Origin: Acidimicrobiaceae bacterium
Lineage (GTDB): Bacteria > Actinomycetota > Acidimicrobiia > Acidimicrobiales > Ilumatobacteraceae
Assembly (NCBI GenBank): GCA_024641005.1
Contig: JAHEDX010000043.1
Span: forward strand, 1 to 32,760
Length of the DNA: 32,760 bases
Direction: 5' to 3'
Of this stretch, positions 9,731 to 18,417 are shown in pieces; position 1 is the first letter of the stretch, and every line of letters begins with the position of its first letter. The notes below the pieces were generated by a model. It was not told the DNA's origin, searched no databases, and was given only the letters and a program-made list of their open reading frames with translations. Position numbers and translations under genes: made by a program.

Positions 9731-10641
9731 CCTGGAACCGCCATCAGAGCATCGATCGAAACGACGAGCAGTTGGCGAGCACGATCGGCGTCCCGCTGGG
9801 TGACCTGGTGCTCGCTGAATCGAGCGATCTCGAACAGCTCCACCAGTGCGGTGATCGACGTGGCATGTGACGGCCGCGCCGACAAGCAGCGGCGAATGTG
9901 TTCGCCAGGCCCCTCATACGGGTGGCGGGGCAGACCGATCGACGAGAGTTCGTTCAGCAGGGAACCGTATGCCGCCCGGATCGCAAGTCGTGGATCGGCC
10001 TGGCCGAGCAGCTCGTCGAGCGAGCGTTCGAGCGCTCGAGCCAAGGCGGCTTCGTCGGGAGCAGGCGCGACCTCGACCTCCTCGAGGATCAGCTCGGAAC
10101 TGAGGTAGACGGCGTGTTGTTCGACTGCCCGAAGCTCGTAGCGACGCATCAGGAACAGCAGGGCCGCGGCCAACAGTCCCAGTCCTGCGATCAGCACGAT
10201 CGAGCCCTCGAGATCGGTGATATCGCGGCGGTTGCGGTCGTGTGCGGCCGCCTCGGAGGGAACGCCCGACTGGGGCTGACCGACCCCGATCACGACGGGG
10301 TCGTCGACCACCGCGGCTGTCTCCGTCGGCGACTTTGGAAGCTCGTCGGTTGCCGTGCTGATGCCGATCAGTGCCCCGCACGCAACGAGGACAACCAGCA
10401 CCGCAAGTGCGCCCGGCCGTCGGAGGGCTGACCATTTCAGCGTGAGTAGTGCCGCCGCCGTTGCCACCGCCAGGGCGATGACGCCTCCGACGAGCGCGGC
10501 GGTCAGCACATCGCGCAGACGTGCGTCGCCCTGCTCGCCGTGCGAAATGACGCCTGACGCACCGGCGAGTCCGAGTCCAGCGGCGAGGACCATCAGCCAG
10601 CCCCACGACACTGCTGGTTGAGCGCGCTCGGGCCGACTCAC
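9727..10641 (-). CDS. DUF4129 domain-containing membrane protein, first gene of the MoxR operon
   Basis: A 304-aa protein with four predicted membrane helices (about residues 13-31, 43-66, 76-95 and 145-163) separated by an extracytoplasmic acidic loop, then a cytoplasmic C-terminal domain of the DUF4129 type: [24 protein letters not shown], followed by [24 protein letters not shown] and a Ser/Thr-rich helix. DUF4129 is usually found fused to or beside transglutaminase-like proteins in MoxR clusters. GTG start at 10641; a TAAGGT hexamer 7 nt upstream (minus strand) suggests a leaderless transcript, although its AAGG could also be read as a Shine-Dalgarno. The open frame extends thousands of bases further upstream on this strand, but that is antisense to uvrA and not coding. 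Confidence 0.85.
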   Translation of the reverse strand: MSRPERAQPAVSWGWLMVLAAGLGLAGASGVISHGEQGDARLRDVLTAALVGGVIALAVATAAALLTLKWSALRRPGALAVLVVLVACGALIGISTATDELPKSPTETAAVVDDPVVIGVGQPQSGVPSEAAAHDRNRRDITDLEGSIVLIAGLGLLAAALLFLMRRYELRAVEQHAVYLSSELILEEVEVAPAPDEAALARALERSLDELLGQADPRLAIRAAYGSLLNELSSIGLPRHPYEGPGEHIRRCLSARPSHATSITALVELFEIARFSEHQVTQRDADRARQLLVVSIDALMAVPG

Positions 10642-10648
10642 GCGTTCG

Positions 10649-10654
10649 ACCTTA
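10649..10654 (-). promoter_or_regulatory. Candidate -10 element of the DUF4129-MoxR-DUF58 operon
   Basis: On the minus strand, TAAGGT lies 7 nt before the GTG at 10641. It faces away from uvrA across a 150-bp intergenic region that also holds the uvrA LexA-like box. Confidence 0.45.
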
Positions 10655-10689
10655 CCGCGAGGCTCTCGGAGCGGCGTCGTCGCCACCGG

Positions 10690-10705
10690 ACGTACATGTG
10701 TTCGA
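10690..10705 (+). promoter_or_regulatory. LexA-like operator upstream of uvrA
   Basis: ACGTACATGTGTTCGA matches TCGAAC-N4-GTTCGA at 10 of 12 defined positions, with a perfect right half-site. It lies in the region shared by uvrA and the divergent MoxR operon and would overlap the -35 region of a promoter using TATGGT at 10716-10721. uvrA is a classic SOS gene, so context supports the call. Confidence 0.7.
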
Positions 10706-10715
10706 CCAGGGGTGA

Positions 10716-10721
10716 TATGGT
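10716..10721 (+). promoter_or_regulatory. Candidate distal -10 element of the uvrA promoter
   Basis: TATGGT lies just downstream of the LexA-like box, 7 nt before a GTG (10729) that opens a 16-codon reading frame. A second -10-like site (TAGCCT, 10777-10782) is closer to uvrA. Which is used cannot be told from sequence. Confidence 0.4.
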
Positions 10722-10776
10722 TCCGGTCGTGACGGATTCCCAGCAACTCGCCAGGGCCTCTCGGCCGCCATCTCGG

Positions 10777-10782
10777 TAGCCT
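10777..10782 (+). promoter_or_regulatory. Candidate proximal -10 element of uvrA
   Basis: TAGCCT sits 9 nt before the uvrA ATG. The same GTAGCCT-N9-ATG arrangement occurs at uvrC (18402-18420), which strengthens the case. Confidence 0.4.
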
Positions 10783-10791
10783 CCGACCACG

Positions 10792-13662
10792 ATGGCTCCC
10801 CGCACTACTGCGACGCCGTCCGGGCCGATCATCGAGGTCCGCGGCGCACGCGAACACAATCTCAAGAACATCAACGTCGAGTTGCCGCGCGACAAGCTGA
10901 TCGTGTTCACCGGGCTGTCGGGATCGGGCAAGTCGAGCCTGGCCTTCGACACCATCTATGCAGAGGGACAGCGCCGATACGTCGAGTCGCTGAGTTCGTA
11001 TGCACGTCAGTTCCTGGGGCAGATGGACAAGCCGGACGTCGATGTCATCGAGGGGCTGTCGCCTGCGATCTCGATCGACCAGAAATCGGCCAGTCGCAAT
11101 CCACGGTCCACGGTCGGCACCATCACCGAGGTGTACGACTATCTGCGCCTGTTGTACGCCCGTGTGGGCATCCAGCATTGCCCCGATGACGGCACCCGAT
11201 TGCAGCGTCAGACGCCGCAGCAGATCGTCGATCGCATCCTCGAACTCGACGAGGGCACACGGTTCCAAGTGTTGGCCCCGGTGGTTCGGGGCCGCAAGGG
11301 CGAATACGACACGCTGCTCGCCGATCTCAGCGGGCAGGGATACGTGCGTGCGCGCATCGATGGCGAAACGGTCATCATCGACGAGTTCCTCAAGCGCGAC
11401 GAACGGCTGGCTCGTTATGAGCAGCACAAGATCGAGATCGTCGTCGACCGGTTGGTGCTGCGCGAGGGGCTCGGGCGGCGCCTCACCGACTCGCTCGAAA
11501 CAGCATTGCGGCTGGCCGACGGCGTGGCCGAAGTCGAGTTGATCGCCCGCGAAGGAGAGCCGGCGCCAGAGACGTTGACGTTCAGCCAGCATCTCGCCTG
11601 CCCGAAATGTGGCGAGAGCTACGAAGAGCCGGCACCTCGCAACTTCTCGTTCAACTCGCCCTATGGGGCATGCGATCGGTGTGACGGTCTGGGCACCACG
11701 TTCGAGGTCGACCCCGAGCTCGTGATCCCAGATCACGACGCCTCGCTCAACGACGGCGCGATCGCACCGTGGCGCAGCGCGCACACCCAGTACTTCACCC
11801 GGATGCTCGAGTCGGTCGCCAATGTGCACGACATCGATCTCGATGCACCTTGGCGCACGCTCAGCGCGAAGCAGCAGAAGGTGGTGCTGCACGGGGTCGG
11901 AGGAAAGCTCACGGTCAAATACAAGAATCGGTATGGGCGCAGCCGTCAGTACTCCACCGAGTACGAGGGTGTAATCCCCTGGATCAAGCGCCGCCACGAA
12001 GGCGCCGAGAGCGACTACTCGCGCGAGCAGTACGAGGGGTACATGCGGCTCGTGCCATGCAGCGCGTGCGGTGGTGCCAGGCTCAAGCCCTACACGCTCG
12101 CGATCACCGTCGGCGACAAGAACATCTCCGAGGTGTGCGAGATGTCGATCGGCGAGTCGGCCAAGTTTCTCGCGTCGCTCGAGCTCAGCGAGCGCGATCG
12201 GCTGATCGCCGAGCGGGTCACCAAAGAGGTCAACGCTCGACTCGGGTTCCTGCTCGACGTCGGTCTCGACTATCTCACGCTGTCGCGCTCGGCCGGCACC
12301 CTGGCAGGCGGAGAGGCGCAGCGTATTCGGCTCGCGAGCCAGATCGGGTCCGGGTTGGTCGGCACGCTGTACGTGCTCGACGAACCGTCGATCGGTCTGC
12401 ATCAACGTGACAACCGTCGGCTCATCGACACCCTCACCCGGTTGCGTGACCTCGGCAATACCGTGATCGTCGTCGAGCACGACGAAGAGACCATCCGAGA
12501 GAGCGACTGGATCGTCGACATCGGCCCGGGCGCCGGCGAACACGGTGGCGAGGTCGTCTACAGCGGAGCGGTGAAAGGCATTCTGCGGGCGAAGCAGTCA
12601 GTGACCGGTCAGTACCTCTCGGGCAAGAAATCGATCCCGATCCCGGCGCAGCGGCGCTCGCCGAACCTCGAGAAGGTCACTGTTCACGGGGCTCGCGAGC
12701 ACAATCTGCAGGACATCGAAGTCGACATCCCGCTCGGCTGTTTCGTTGCTGTCACGGGTGTGTCGGGCTCGGGCAAGTCGACGCTGGTACGCGACATCTT
12801 GCTACCCGTGCTGATGCAGCGCATCTACAAGTCGAAGATGCCGGCCGGTAAGCACAAGAAGATCGACGGCATCGAGTTCCTCGACAAGGTCATCGACATG
12901 GACCAGTCGCCGATCGGCCGTACCCCACGATCGAACCCGGCGACGTACACCGGTGTGTTCGACAACATCCGCAAACTGTTCGCGAGCACCAACGAGGCCA
13001 AGGTGCGCGGCTACCTGCCGGGTCGGTTCTCGTTCAATGTCAAGGGCGGCCGTTGCGAAGCATGCTCGGGCGACGGCACGATCAAGATCGAGATGCACTT
13101 CCTTCCTGACGTGTATGTGCCCTGTGAGGTGTGCAAGGGCGCCCGCTACAACCGGGACACGCTCGACATCGAGTTCAAGGGCAAGAACATCGCCGATGTC
13201 CTCGACATGCCGGTCGCCGAAGCGGTCGATTTCTTCGCGAACCAGCCGGCGATCGGTCGATACATGACCACCCTGATGGATGTCGGCCTGGGCTACGTGC
13301 GGCTCGGCCAGTCGGCGCCGACGTTGTCGGGCGGCGAGGCGCAGCGCGTCAAGCTGGCGACCGAACTCGCGAAGAGGTCCACGGGTCACACGATCTACCT
13401 GCTCGACGAGCCGACCACGGGTTTGCACTTCGACGACGTCCGACGTCTGCTCACGGTGCTGAGCCGGCTGGTCGATCAGGGCAACACGGTCCTCGTGATC
13501 GAGCACAATCTCGATGTCATCAAGACCGCCGACTGGTTGATCGATCTCGGTCCTGAGGGCGGCACCGGCGGTGGCCTGGTGGTTGCCGAGGGCTCTCCCG
13601 AACATGTGGCCACGGTCGAGGCCAGCCACACGGGTCGATACCTTCGGAATCTGCTCGTCTGA
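10792..13662 (+). CDS. uvrA: Excinuclease ABC subunit A
   Basis: Damage-sensing ABC-type ATPase of nucleotide excision repair; it dimerises, scans DNA and loads UvrB. At 956 aa it is full length. The first Walker A is GLSGSGKSS (about residues 41-49) and the second is GVSGSGKST (about 656-664). The two ABC signatures are LAGGEAQRI (near 503) and LSGGEAQRV (near 845), each followed by Walker [13 protein letters not shown] and [12 protein letters not shown]. Zinc-binding cysteine pairs are CPKCG/CDRCDG (about 270-296) and CEAC/CEVCKG (about 756-782), with CSACGGARL in between. No Shine-Dalgarno precedes the ATG. A LexA-like box lies about 90 bp upstream. The gene is divergent from the MoxR operon. 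Confidence 0.98.
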   Translation: MAPRTTATPSGPIIEVRGAREHNLKNINVELPRDKLIVFTGLSGSGKSSLAFDTIYAEGQRRYVESLSSYARQFLGQMDKPDVDVIEGLSPAISIDQKSASRNPRSTVGTITEVYDYLRLLYARVGIQHCPDDGTRLQRQTPQQIVDRILELDEGTRFQVLAPVVRGRKGEYDTLLADLSGQGYVRARIDGETVIIDEFLKRDERLARYEQHKIEIVVDRLVLREGLGRRLTDSLETALRLADGVAEVELIAREGEPAPETLTFSQHLACPKCGESYEEPAPRNFSFNSPYGACDRCDGLGTTFEVDPELVIPDHDASLNDGAIAPWRSAHTQYFTRMLESVANVHDIDLDAPWRTLSAKQQKVVLHGVGGKLTVKYKNRYGRSRQYSTEYEGVIPWIKRRHEGAESDYSREQYEGYMRLVPCSACGGARLKPYTLAITVGDKNISEVCEMSIGESAKFLASLELSERDRLIAERVTKEVNARLGFLLDVGLDYLTLSRSAGTLAGGEAQRIRLASQIGSGLVGTLYVLDEPSIGLHQRDNRRLIDTLTRLRDLGNTVIVVEHDEETIRESDWIVDIGPGAGEHGGEVVYSGAVKGILRAKQSVTGQYLSGKKSIPIPAQRRSPNLEKVTVHGAREHNLQDIEVDIPLGCFVAVTGVSGSGKSTLVRDILLPVLMQRIYKSKMPAGKHKKIDGIEFLDKVIDMDQSPIGRTPRSNPATYTGVFDNIRKLFASTNEAKVRGYLPGRFSFNVKGGRCEACSGDGTIKIEMHFLPDVYVPCEVCKGARYNRDTLDIEFKGKNIADVLDMPVAEAVDFFANQPAIGRYMTTLMDVGLGYVRLGQSAPTLSGGEAQRVKLATELAKRSTGHTIYLLDEPTTGLHFDDVRRLLTVLSRLVDQGNTVLVIEHNLDVIKTADWLIDLGPEGGTGGGLVVAEGSPEHVATVEASHTGRYLRNLLV

Positions 13663-13734
13663 GACTGCGCGACCGAACCATGCTCATCACAGCGCGACCA
13701 CAGTTGTTCGCCCCGATCCTGCAACAGTGATGCG

Positions 13735-15012
13735 GTGAGCAGCGTCGGGGTGGTCCATCGATCGATGGACGAGTTCCAAGAACAACAGCGCCGAACCCTC
13801 AATGTCATCCGCCTGGCGGTCGTGCCGGGTCAGGCCGCAGTCGCGGGCACCGTCGCTGTCGTCACCCTGCTGGCTTCCGACATGCTGGGCAACGATCGCC
13901 TGGCCGGGCTCGGTAGCGCAGCGTTCACGCTCGGTGCCGCAGCCACAGCAATCCCACTCTCGGCGTACATGCGTCGGCGTGGTCGACGACCCGGTCTGGT
14001 GTTGGCACTGGCGATGGGGGCGATCGGCGCCGCCGTCGCTGCGACCGGTGGTCAGTTGCGGTGGTTCCCCTTGTTCGTCCTCGGCATGTTCTTCTTCGGA
14101 TCAGGGCAGGCCGCCACCTTGCAAGCCCGTTACGTCGCAGCTGACCTCGCTCACGCCCGGGATCAGGCTCGGGCGATCGGCGCCATCGTGTGGATCGGAA
14201 CGCTCGGCGCGGTATTCGGACCGGTCTTCACGCCGGTCCAGAAGGACTTCGGCGAGTGGTTGGGTCTCGACGAGTTCATCGGGCCATATCTCTTTGCCGG
14301 TGCGTTGTTCGTCCTCGGAGCGATCGCCTACGCGACGATGTTGCGGCCCGACCCGCTGGTTCTGGTCGGCGGTACCAATCCCGACGCCGAACGTGCCCGG
14401 CCGATCGTGCAGGTGCGTCACTCGTACGGCGTGATCCGATCGTCTCCGGGGGCGATGCTCGGCATCGTGGCGATGGCCGGCTCACAAGCAGCGATGGTGG
14501 GCGTGATGACGATGACGCCACCGCACATGAAGGACCACGCCCAGGGTGATCTGTCGGCGTTGGTCATCGCCGTGCACATTCTGGGCATGTTCGGGCTGGC
14601 ACCGTTCGTGGGTCGATTCGTCGGCCAGGTGGGTGCGGTACGGGCGATCCAGGTGGGTGCCATCGTCTTGGGAACGGGGACGATCGCCGCGGTGATCGCC
14701 GGCTATGTGCCGGCGATGATCTTCATCGGTCTGTTTCTGCTCGGGCTCGGCTGGAACATCGGTCTGATCGGGGGTACGACGCTGCTCTCGGCGTCGGTGC
14801 CGCACGAGGCCCGGGTCGAGGCACAGGGCACTGGTGACCTGACGCTCAGCTTGTGCGGTGCGATCGCGGCGTTCGGATCGGGCTTCGTGAAGCAGGCGGC
14901 CGGCTACCACATCTTGGCCGACGCTGCGACGGCACTGGCGGCAGCGATGTTGGTCTACGCCTGGTTGACCATGGCACGGATGAGCCGCGCCGGTGTCGTA
15001 GCTGCCGCTTGA
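13735..15012 (+). CDS. MFS transporter
   Basis: A 425-aa major facilitator superfamily protein with about 12 hydrophobic segments. After about 45 residues, the first helix pair is joined by a loop AYMRRRGRRPGLVL, the MFS motif A region (G-x-x-x-D/R-R-x-G-R-R). RYVAADLAHARDQARAIGAIVWIGTLGAVFGPVF is the usual helix 4-5 region, and VPHEARVEAQGTGDL appears in the C-half near helix 11. Homologues are annotated only as MFS permeases, so the substrate is unknown. The GTG start at 13735 gives a 25-residue cytosolic N-terminus; an in-frame ATG at 13765 is possible. No strong ribosome binding site. It lies 72 nt after uvrA and converges on the GGDEF gene with an 18-nt gap. Confidence 0.88.
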   Translation: MSSVGVVHRSMDEFQEQQRRTLNVIRLAVVPGQAAVAGTVAVVTLLASDMLGNDRLAGLGSAAFTLGAAATAIPLSAYMRRRGRRPGLVLALAMGAIGAAVAATGGQLRWFPLFVLGMFFFGSGQAATLQARYVAADLAHARDQARAIGAIVWIGTLGAVFGPVFTPVQKDFGEWLGLDEFIGPYLFAGALFVLGAIAYATMLRPDPLVLVGGTNPDAERARPIVQVRHSYGVIRSSPGAMLGIVAMAGSQAAMVGVMTMTPPHMKDHAQGDLSALVIAVHILGMFGLAPFVGRFVGQVGAVRAIQVGAIVLGTGTIAAVIAGYVPAMIFIGLFLLGLGWNIGLIGGTTLLSASVPHEARVEAQGTGDLTLSLCGAIAAFGSGFVKQAAGYHILADAATALAAAMLVYAWLTMARMSRAGVVAAA

Positions 15013-15030
15013 ACCAGTGCTCGAGTGGCG

Positions 15031-16350
15031 TCAGCTCCCCATCACGACGCGCGCCCGACCCGATCGCTTTCCGCGCAGCATCGCCCTGTCGGCTGCATGG
15101 AGCAGATCGGTCGGATCGGTGGGGCTGGCGTGCCGCGCGAATCCGACGCTTGCTGAGATCGACTCGGGTCCGAGATGACCGGGAAGTGGTTCGGCGATCG
15201 CGACGAGCAGCCGATCTGAGATCGACCTCGCGGTCGCCTCGTCGGTGTCGGTCAGCAGCACGGCGAACTCGTCGCCGCCGATTCGGGCGATGACGTCTGC
15301 AGGGCGACAGCACGAACGCAAGCGGTTGGCGACCTCGATCAAGACCTGGTCCCCGACGTCGTGGCCATAACGGTCGTTGATCGACTTGAAGTGATCGAGG
15401 TCGATGAACAACAGCGTCGCGTCGGCGCCGTCAAAGGCGCTCAACAGCTGGTCGAATCGGCCGCGGTTCGAGAGTCCGGTGAGTGAGTCCTCCAGGGCTG
15501 CGGCCCGCAGGGCGCGGTCGGCGACATCTCGCCGTACGGCGTGGGTGATGATCCGAATCTGCTCGCGCTGGTTGATCGCGACATTGCCCAACTTGGCCGC
15601 GCTTGCCGGATCAGTGATCAACGTCACCATCACGCATTCGAGGTTGCCGTCGACATCGACGCGGGTGACCGTGCACGAGCTGCACCCCTCGCGCTCGGCT
15701 GTGATCCGCAGGATCGGAGGGAGCTGGCTGATCTCGTACTCCATCGTCGACCCGCCGGCCATCTGGTTCCACAGCCGATCGTTGCCGGAGTCGACCAGGG
15801 TCGTGAGCGTCTCGGAGCAACGATTCCGTTTCGCACTGATGATCACGCGATCGGGGCGGTCTGGGCGAAGGATGATGTGCGGATCGACTTTCGCCTCTCG
15901 AACCGAGCTGGCCTGGTGGGAGACGAGTTCGCTCAAGACATTGTCGAGCGAAGCGCCATCGATGATCAGATCGAGCACCTTGACGGGTGTGGGGAGCTCG
16001 CGGCGCGGCATGATCGTGAGGACGTACCCACCGCCATGTTCGTCGAACCCTCTCGGAAGCACATCGACCAGTTCGCGTTCGTCATGAGGTCCCACCATTC
16101 GAATCGGAAATGGTGACGGGGTCGTCAGGACGGGGAGGTCCCGCCCGGGCAAGAACATGTGCATGAGTTCCTGCCGGTCGGCCTCGGAGACGAAGTCGAG
16201 TGCGTGGTGGCCGATCAGATCCTTGCTCTGATAGCCGGCAACTCCGCCGTGTGCCCCATACGCGTCTGTGACGTTGCCGTCACGATCGATGACCACGATC
16301 AACGGCCGGACGTGGGCGAGGATGTCGCCGGTGCCGAGTCGTGTGGCCAT
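15031..16350 (-). CDS. PAS-GGDEF diguanylate cyclase with intact active site
   Basis: A predicted c-di-GMP synthase of 439 aa. The N-terminal ~125 residues are PAS-like (LIVVIDRDGNVTDAYG, then GYQSKDLIGHHALDFVSEAD). The middle region (~130-285) is a GAF-like domain I cannot name with certainty; it contains a CSSC cysteine pair near residue 228 and a GNDRLW motif. The C-terminal GGDEF domain is complete: DLDHFKSINDRYGHDVGD for metal and GTP binding, the active loop GGDEF at residues 358-362, and an RPAD inhibitory site at 349-352, exactly five residues before it, so product inhibition is expected. Start: ATG 16350 with AGGGA 5 nt upstream; the open frame continues upstream but overlaps the paralogue. 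It is the second of two tandem paralogues, 35 nt apart. Confidence 0.9.
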   Translation of the reverse strand: MATRLGTGDILAHVRPLIVVIDRDGNVTDAYGAHGGVAGYQSKDLIGHHALDFVSEADRQELMHMFLPGRDLPVLTTPSPFPIRMVGPHDERELVDVLPRGFDEHGGGYVLTIMPRRELPTPVKVLDLIIDGASLDNVLSELVSHQASSVREAKVDPHIILRPDRPDRVIISAKRNRCSETLTTLVDSGNDRLWNQMAGGSTMEYEISQLPPILRITAEREGCSSCTVTRVDVDGNLECVMVTLITDPASAAKLGNVAINQREQIRIITHAVRRDVADRALRAAALEDSLTGLSNRGRFDQLLSAFDGADATLLFIDLDHFKSINDRYGHDVGDQVLIEVANRLRSCCRPADVIARIGGDEFAVLLTDTDEATARSISDRLLVAIAEPLPGHLGPESISASVGFARHASPTDPTDLLHAADRAMLRGKRSGRARVVMGS

Positions 16351-16385
16351 GGGATCCCTGCCGACTGGTGGTCGCCGAGTGTCGG

Positions 16386-17423
16386 TCAGGAGGCCAGTAC
16401 GAGGCGGCCCCGACCCGACCGCTTTCCTGACTCCAGCGCGTCGGATGCGGACTCCATGAGCTCCTCGGTGTCGACGAGTCCGAACTGATGGGCGAGGGCG
16501 ATGGTGGCGGTCACCGATTCCGGTCCGATGTCGGTGGGGAGCGGTTCGGAGATCGTGGTCAGCAACCGTCGAGAGATCTGCAGGGCTGTCGACCGATCGA
16601 CGTCGCCGAACAGGATCGCGAAGGTGTCGGCGTCGATGCGGGCGACGAGGTCTGATTTCCGGAGCGAGCCAGCGAGTCGGTCCGCTGTCGCGAGCAGGAT
16701 CATGTCGGAAGTCTCCTTGCCGAAGTCCTGACCGATCTGATCGAAGTGGTCGATGTCGATCACGAGGAGGGTGGCCTGATCGGAGTCGTACTGTTCGAGC
16801 GCTTGCTCGAAGCACCTCCGGTTCGCGACCCCCGTCAGCGGGTCGAGATCGGGGTCGGTGGCATCGAATTGGCGGCGGTTGGGTGGGGCAGGTTCATCGA
16901 CCGACTCGGCCGACATGCTCGCGAGGAGCGCTTCCTCCTCGGCGCGCCGGACGGCATCGCGTTCGGCCGCTGCCGCGAGCATCTGCATCGTCTGGCGACG
17001 CTCGTCGATCGGGGTGATCCCGGTACGGGATTCGAACCAGATGGCGACGCACTCGACCCTGTCGTGGGATCGCACACAGCCGATGTGCGTCGCGATCACC
17101 TCAGCCGCTTCGGCGGCTGCTCGAACCACCTCCGGCAGTGAACGCACGGCCAGCTCGATCGTGTCGCCGTCGGGGGCGGCGGACCAGAGACGATCGTGCC
17201 CGGATGCGACGGCTACCGAGACCGCGGCGCGCAGTACGCCGACGCCGCTCGCAGCGAGCACGCGATGGTCGTCGGTGGTGGGATGTACGACGATCACGAG
17301 TGAGCCACGATCGGTACCGGGATGCGTCCAGTTCACGACCGATGAGGCGGCCGAGGCGAGTTCATCACCGGCTGGTGCAGTGAGCTGTTCGAACGGCGAA
17401 AAGGGTGCCGGGGCGATGGTCAT
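16386..17423 (-). CDS. Degenerate GGDEF protein retaining the c-di-GMP inhibitory site
   Basis: A 345-aa paralogue of the neighbouring cyclase, lacking its PAS domain. Residues ~20-165 align by eye with the neighbour's middle domain (GHDRLW here versus GNDRLW there, and IGCVRSHDRVECV versus a Cys-rich equivalent). The C-terminal domain keeps the GGDEF fold: VIDIDHFDQI and a tail GKRSGRGRLVLAS that matches the neighbour's GKRSGRARVVMGS. The active loop is DADTF (264-268) instead of GGDEF, and the Asn and His of the IND..GH motif are lost, so cyclase activity is very unlikely. The RxxD I-site (RKSD, 255-258) is preserved at the correct spacing, pointing to c-di-GMP binding. It lies upstream of the active paralogue in the same transcription direction. 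Confidence 0.85.
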   Translation of the reverse strand: MTIAPAPFSPFEQLTAPAGDELASAASSVVNWTHPGTDRGSLVIVVHPTTDDHRVLAASGVGVLRAAVSVAVASGHDRLWSAAPDGDTIELAVRSLPEVVRAAAEAAEVIATHIGCVRSHDRVECVAIWFESRTGITPIDERRQTMQMLAAAAERDAVRRAEEEALLASMSAESVDEPAPPNRRQFDATDPDLDPLTGVANRRCFEQALEQYDSDQATLLVIDIDHFDQIGQDFGKETSDMILLATADRLAGSLRKSDLVARIDADTFAILFGDVDRSTALQISRRLLTTISEPLPTDIGPESVTATIALAHQFGLVDTEELMESASDALESGKRSGRGRLVLAS

Positions 17424-17479
17424 ACCTTGTTATCGGCCCAATATTCCGGGCACTTGAACAAGTTCTGACGCGAGTTGAC

Positions 17480-18373
17480 TCAACGGAGACGTTTTGACAA
17501 TTCGTTGAGTTTTCGCTTCTCATCGGCTGACAACGAGTCGAGGCCGGTCGCCGAGATCTTGTCGAGCAGGGCGTCGAGCTCTCGTTGGGCGTTCGCGAGA
17601 TCCGGGCCGGTCGGGGGTCGCGGAGGAGCGGCCCAGGGCCCCTCGACCACGGTGTCGGTGTCCTTGCTTCGAGACCGCGAACCTTTGGTTCGGCTCTTGT
17701 GCCGCTGGCTGGGTTTGCGCTGTTGACCGATTCGGGGAATGAACTCGAGCCGGTCGGCGAAGCCCCACTGGCGCACGACCACCAGTCCGAGGGCGATCGC
17801 GCTCAAGGTCAGTAGCAGCGTTCCCCACAGTCGATCACCGGTGAGGCGAAGGACATCGATGCCGACGTAGACGAGGGCAAGGACCCAGGCGGGGATTCCG
17901 AAGAAGAAGGGCTGCTCGGGATACTGCGCAGCGAAAATCACGAACATCACCGAGGCCAAGAGGCCCAATCCGATCTCGGGAACCGTCGGGAAGCTGAGAC
18001 CGGGCAAGAGCGTCACGAAGGTTGCGGGCAGGATCGTGACGGCCAGGATCAGCTTGAGGTACCGATTACGGCCGACGAGATCTTCGACGGCGTGGCCGAT
18101 GAACCAGAAAAAGGCCAACGTGATGACGACCCAGATCTGGGTCGGAGGATTGGCGAGCGGCCAGGTTGCCAAGCGCCAGATCTCTCCGTCGCGCACCAGG
18201 CTGGGGTGGAACGCGAGCTTGAGCACGGCGGCCTTGCTGATGGCCCACAGGAACATGGAGGCGACGCCCGCGACCACGAGAAAGGCAGTAGTGGTGATGT
18301 CGAGATTTCCCACCCGCGTCCAGCCGTCGCGGCGGCGCGGATCAGGCAGGGCGAACTGGAATCGGTTGGCCAC
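17480..18373 (-). CDS. Rhomboid-like membrane protein lacking catalytic residues
   Basis: A 297-aa protein with about six membrane helices followed by a basic linker and a short C-terminal motif. The N-terminal half reads like a rhomboid/derlin: GEIWRLATWPL, then FWFIGHAVEDLVGRNRYL, where rhomboids have WRL.T..F.H and G..lE...G..r. In helix 4, where active rhomboids have GxSG, this protein has EIGLGLLASVMF, and no histidine is seen in the last helix, so it is likely a pseudoprotease. The C-terminus LLDKISATGLDSLSADEKRKL resembles the small motif appended to many bacterial rhomboid-like proteins. Start: GTG 18373 is preferred because TACCGT lies 7 nt upstream; GTG 18382 is the alternative. It is divergent from uvrC. 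Confidence 0.78.
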   Translation of the reverse strand: MANRFQFALPDPRRRDGWTRVGNLDITTTAFLVVAGVASMFLWAISKAAVLKLAFHPSLVRDGEIWRLATWPLANPPTQIWVVITLAFFWFIGHAVEDLVGRNRYLKLILAVTILPATFVTLLPGLSFPTVPEIGLGLLASVMFVIFAAQYPEQPFFFGIPAWVLALVYVGIDVLRLTGDRLWGTLLLTLSAIALGLVVVRQWGFADRLEFIPRIGQQRKPSQRHKSRTKGSRSRSKDTDTVVEGPWAAPPRPPTGPDLANAQRELDALLDKISATGLDSLSADEKRKLNELSKRLR

Positions 18374-18380
18374 GGGTATC

Positions 18381-18386
18381 ACGGTA
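18381..18386 (-). promoter_or_regulatory. Candidate leaderless -10 element of the rhomboid-like gene
   Basis: On the minus strand, TACCGT lies 7 nt before the GTG at 18373. It overlaps the alternative GTG at 18382, which argues against that start. Confidence 0.4.
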
Positions 18387-18402
18387 CCGGGCCGGATCGT
18401 CG

Positions 18403-18408
18403 TAGCCT
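18403..18408 (+). promoter_or_regulatory. Candidate -10 element of uvrC
   Basis: TAGCCT lies 9 nt before the uvrC ATG with no Shine-Dalgarno in between. The same hexamer and spacing precede uvrA. No LexA-like palindrome is seen here. Confidence 0.4.
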
Positions 18409-18417
18409 GATCATCTC

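Noticed and set aside
9727..12543. Very long minus-strand open frame (over 900 codons) spanning the uvrA 5' half
   Set aside because: Only its downstream part (from GTG 10641) has protein-like sequence. The rest is the antisense of uvrA, an effect of high GC codon bias.
16351..16815. N-terminal extension of the active GGDEF protein
   Set aside because: It overlaps the paralogous gene in another frame, is Arg/Pro-rich, and a good start with AGGGA exists at 16350.
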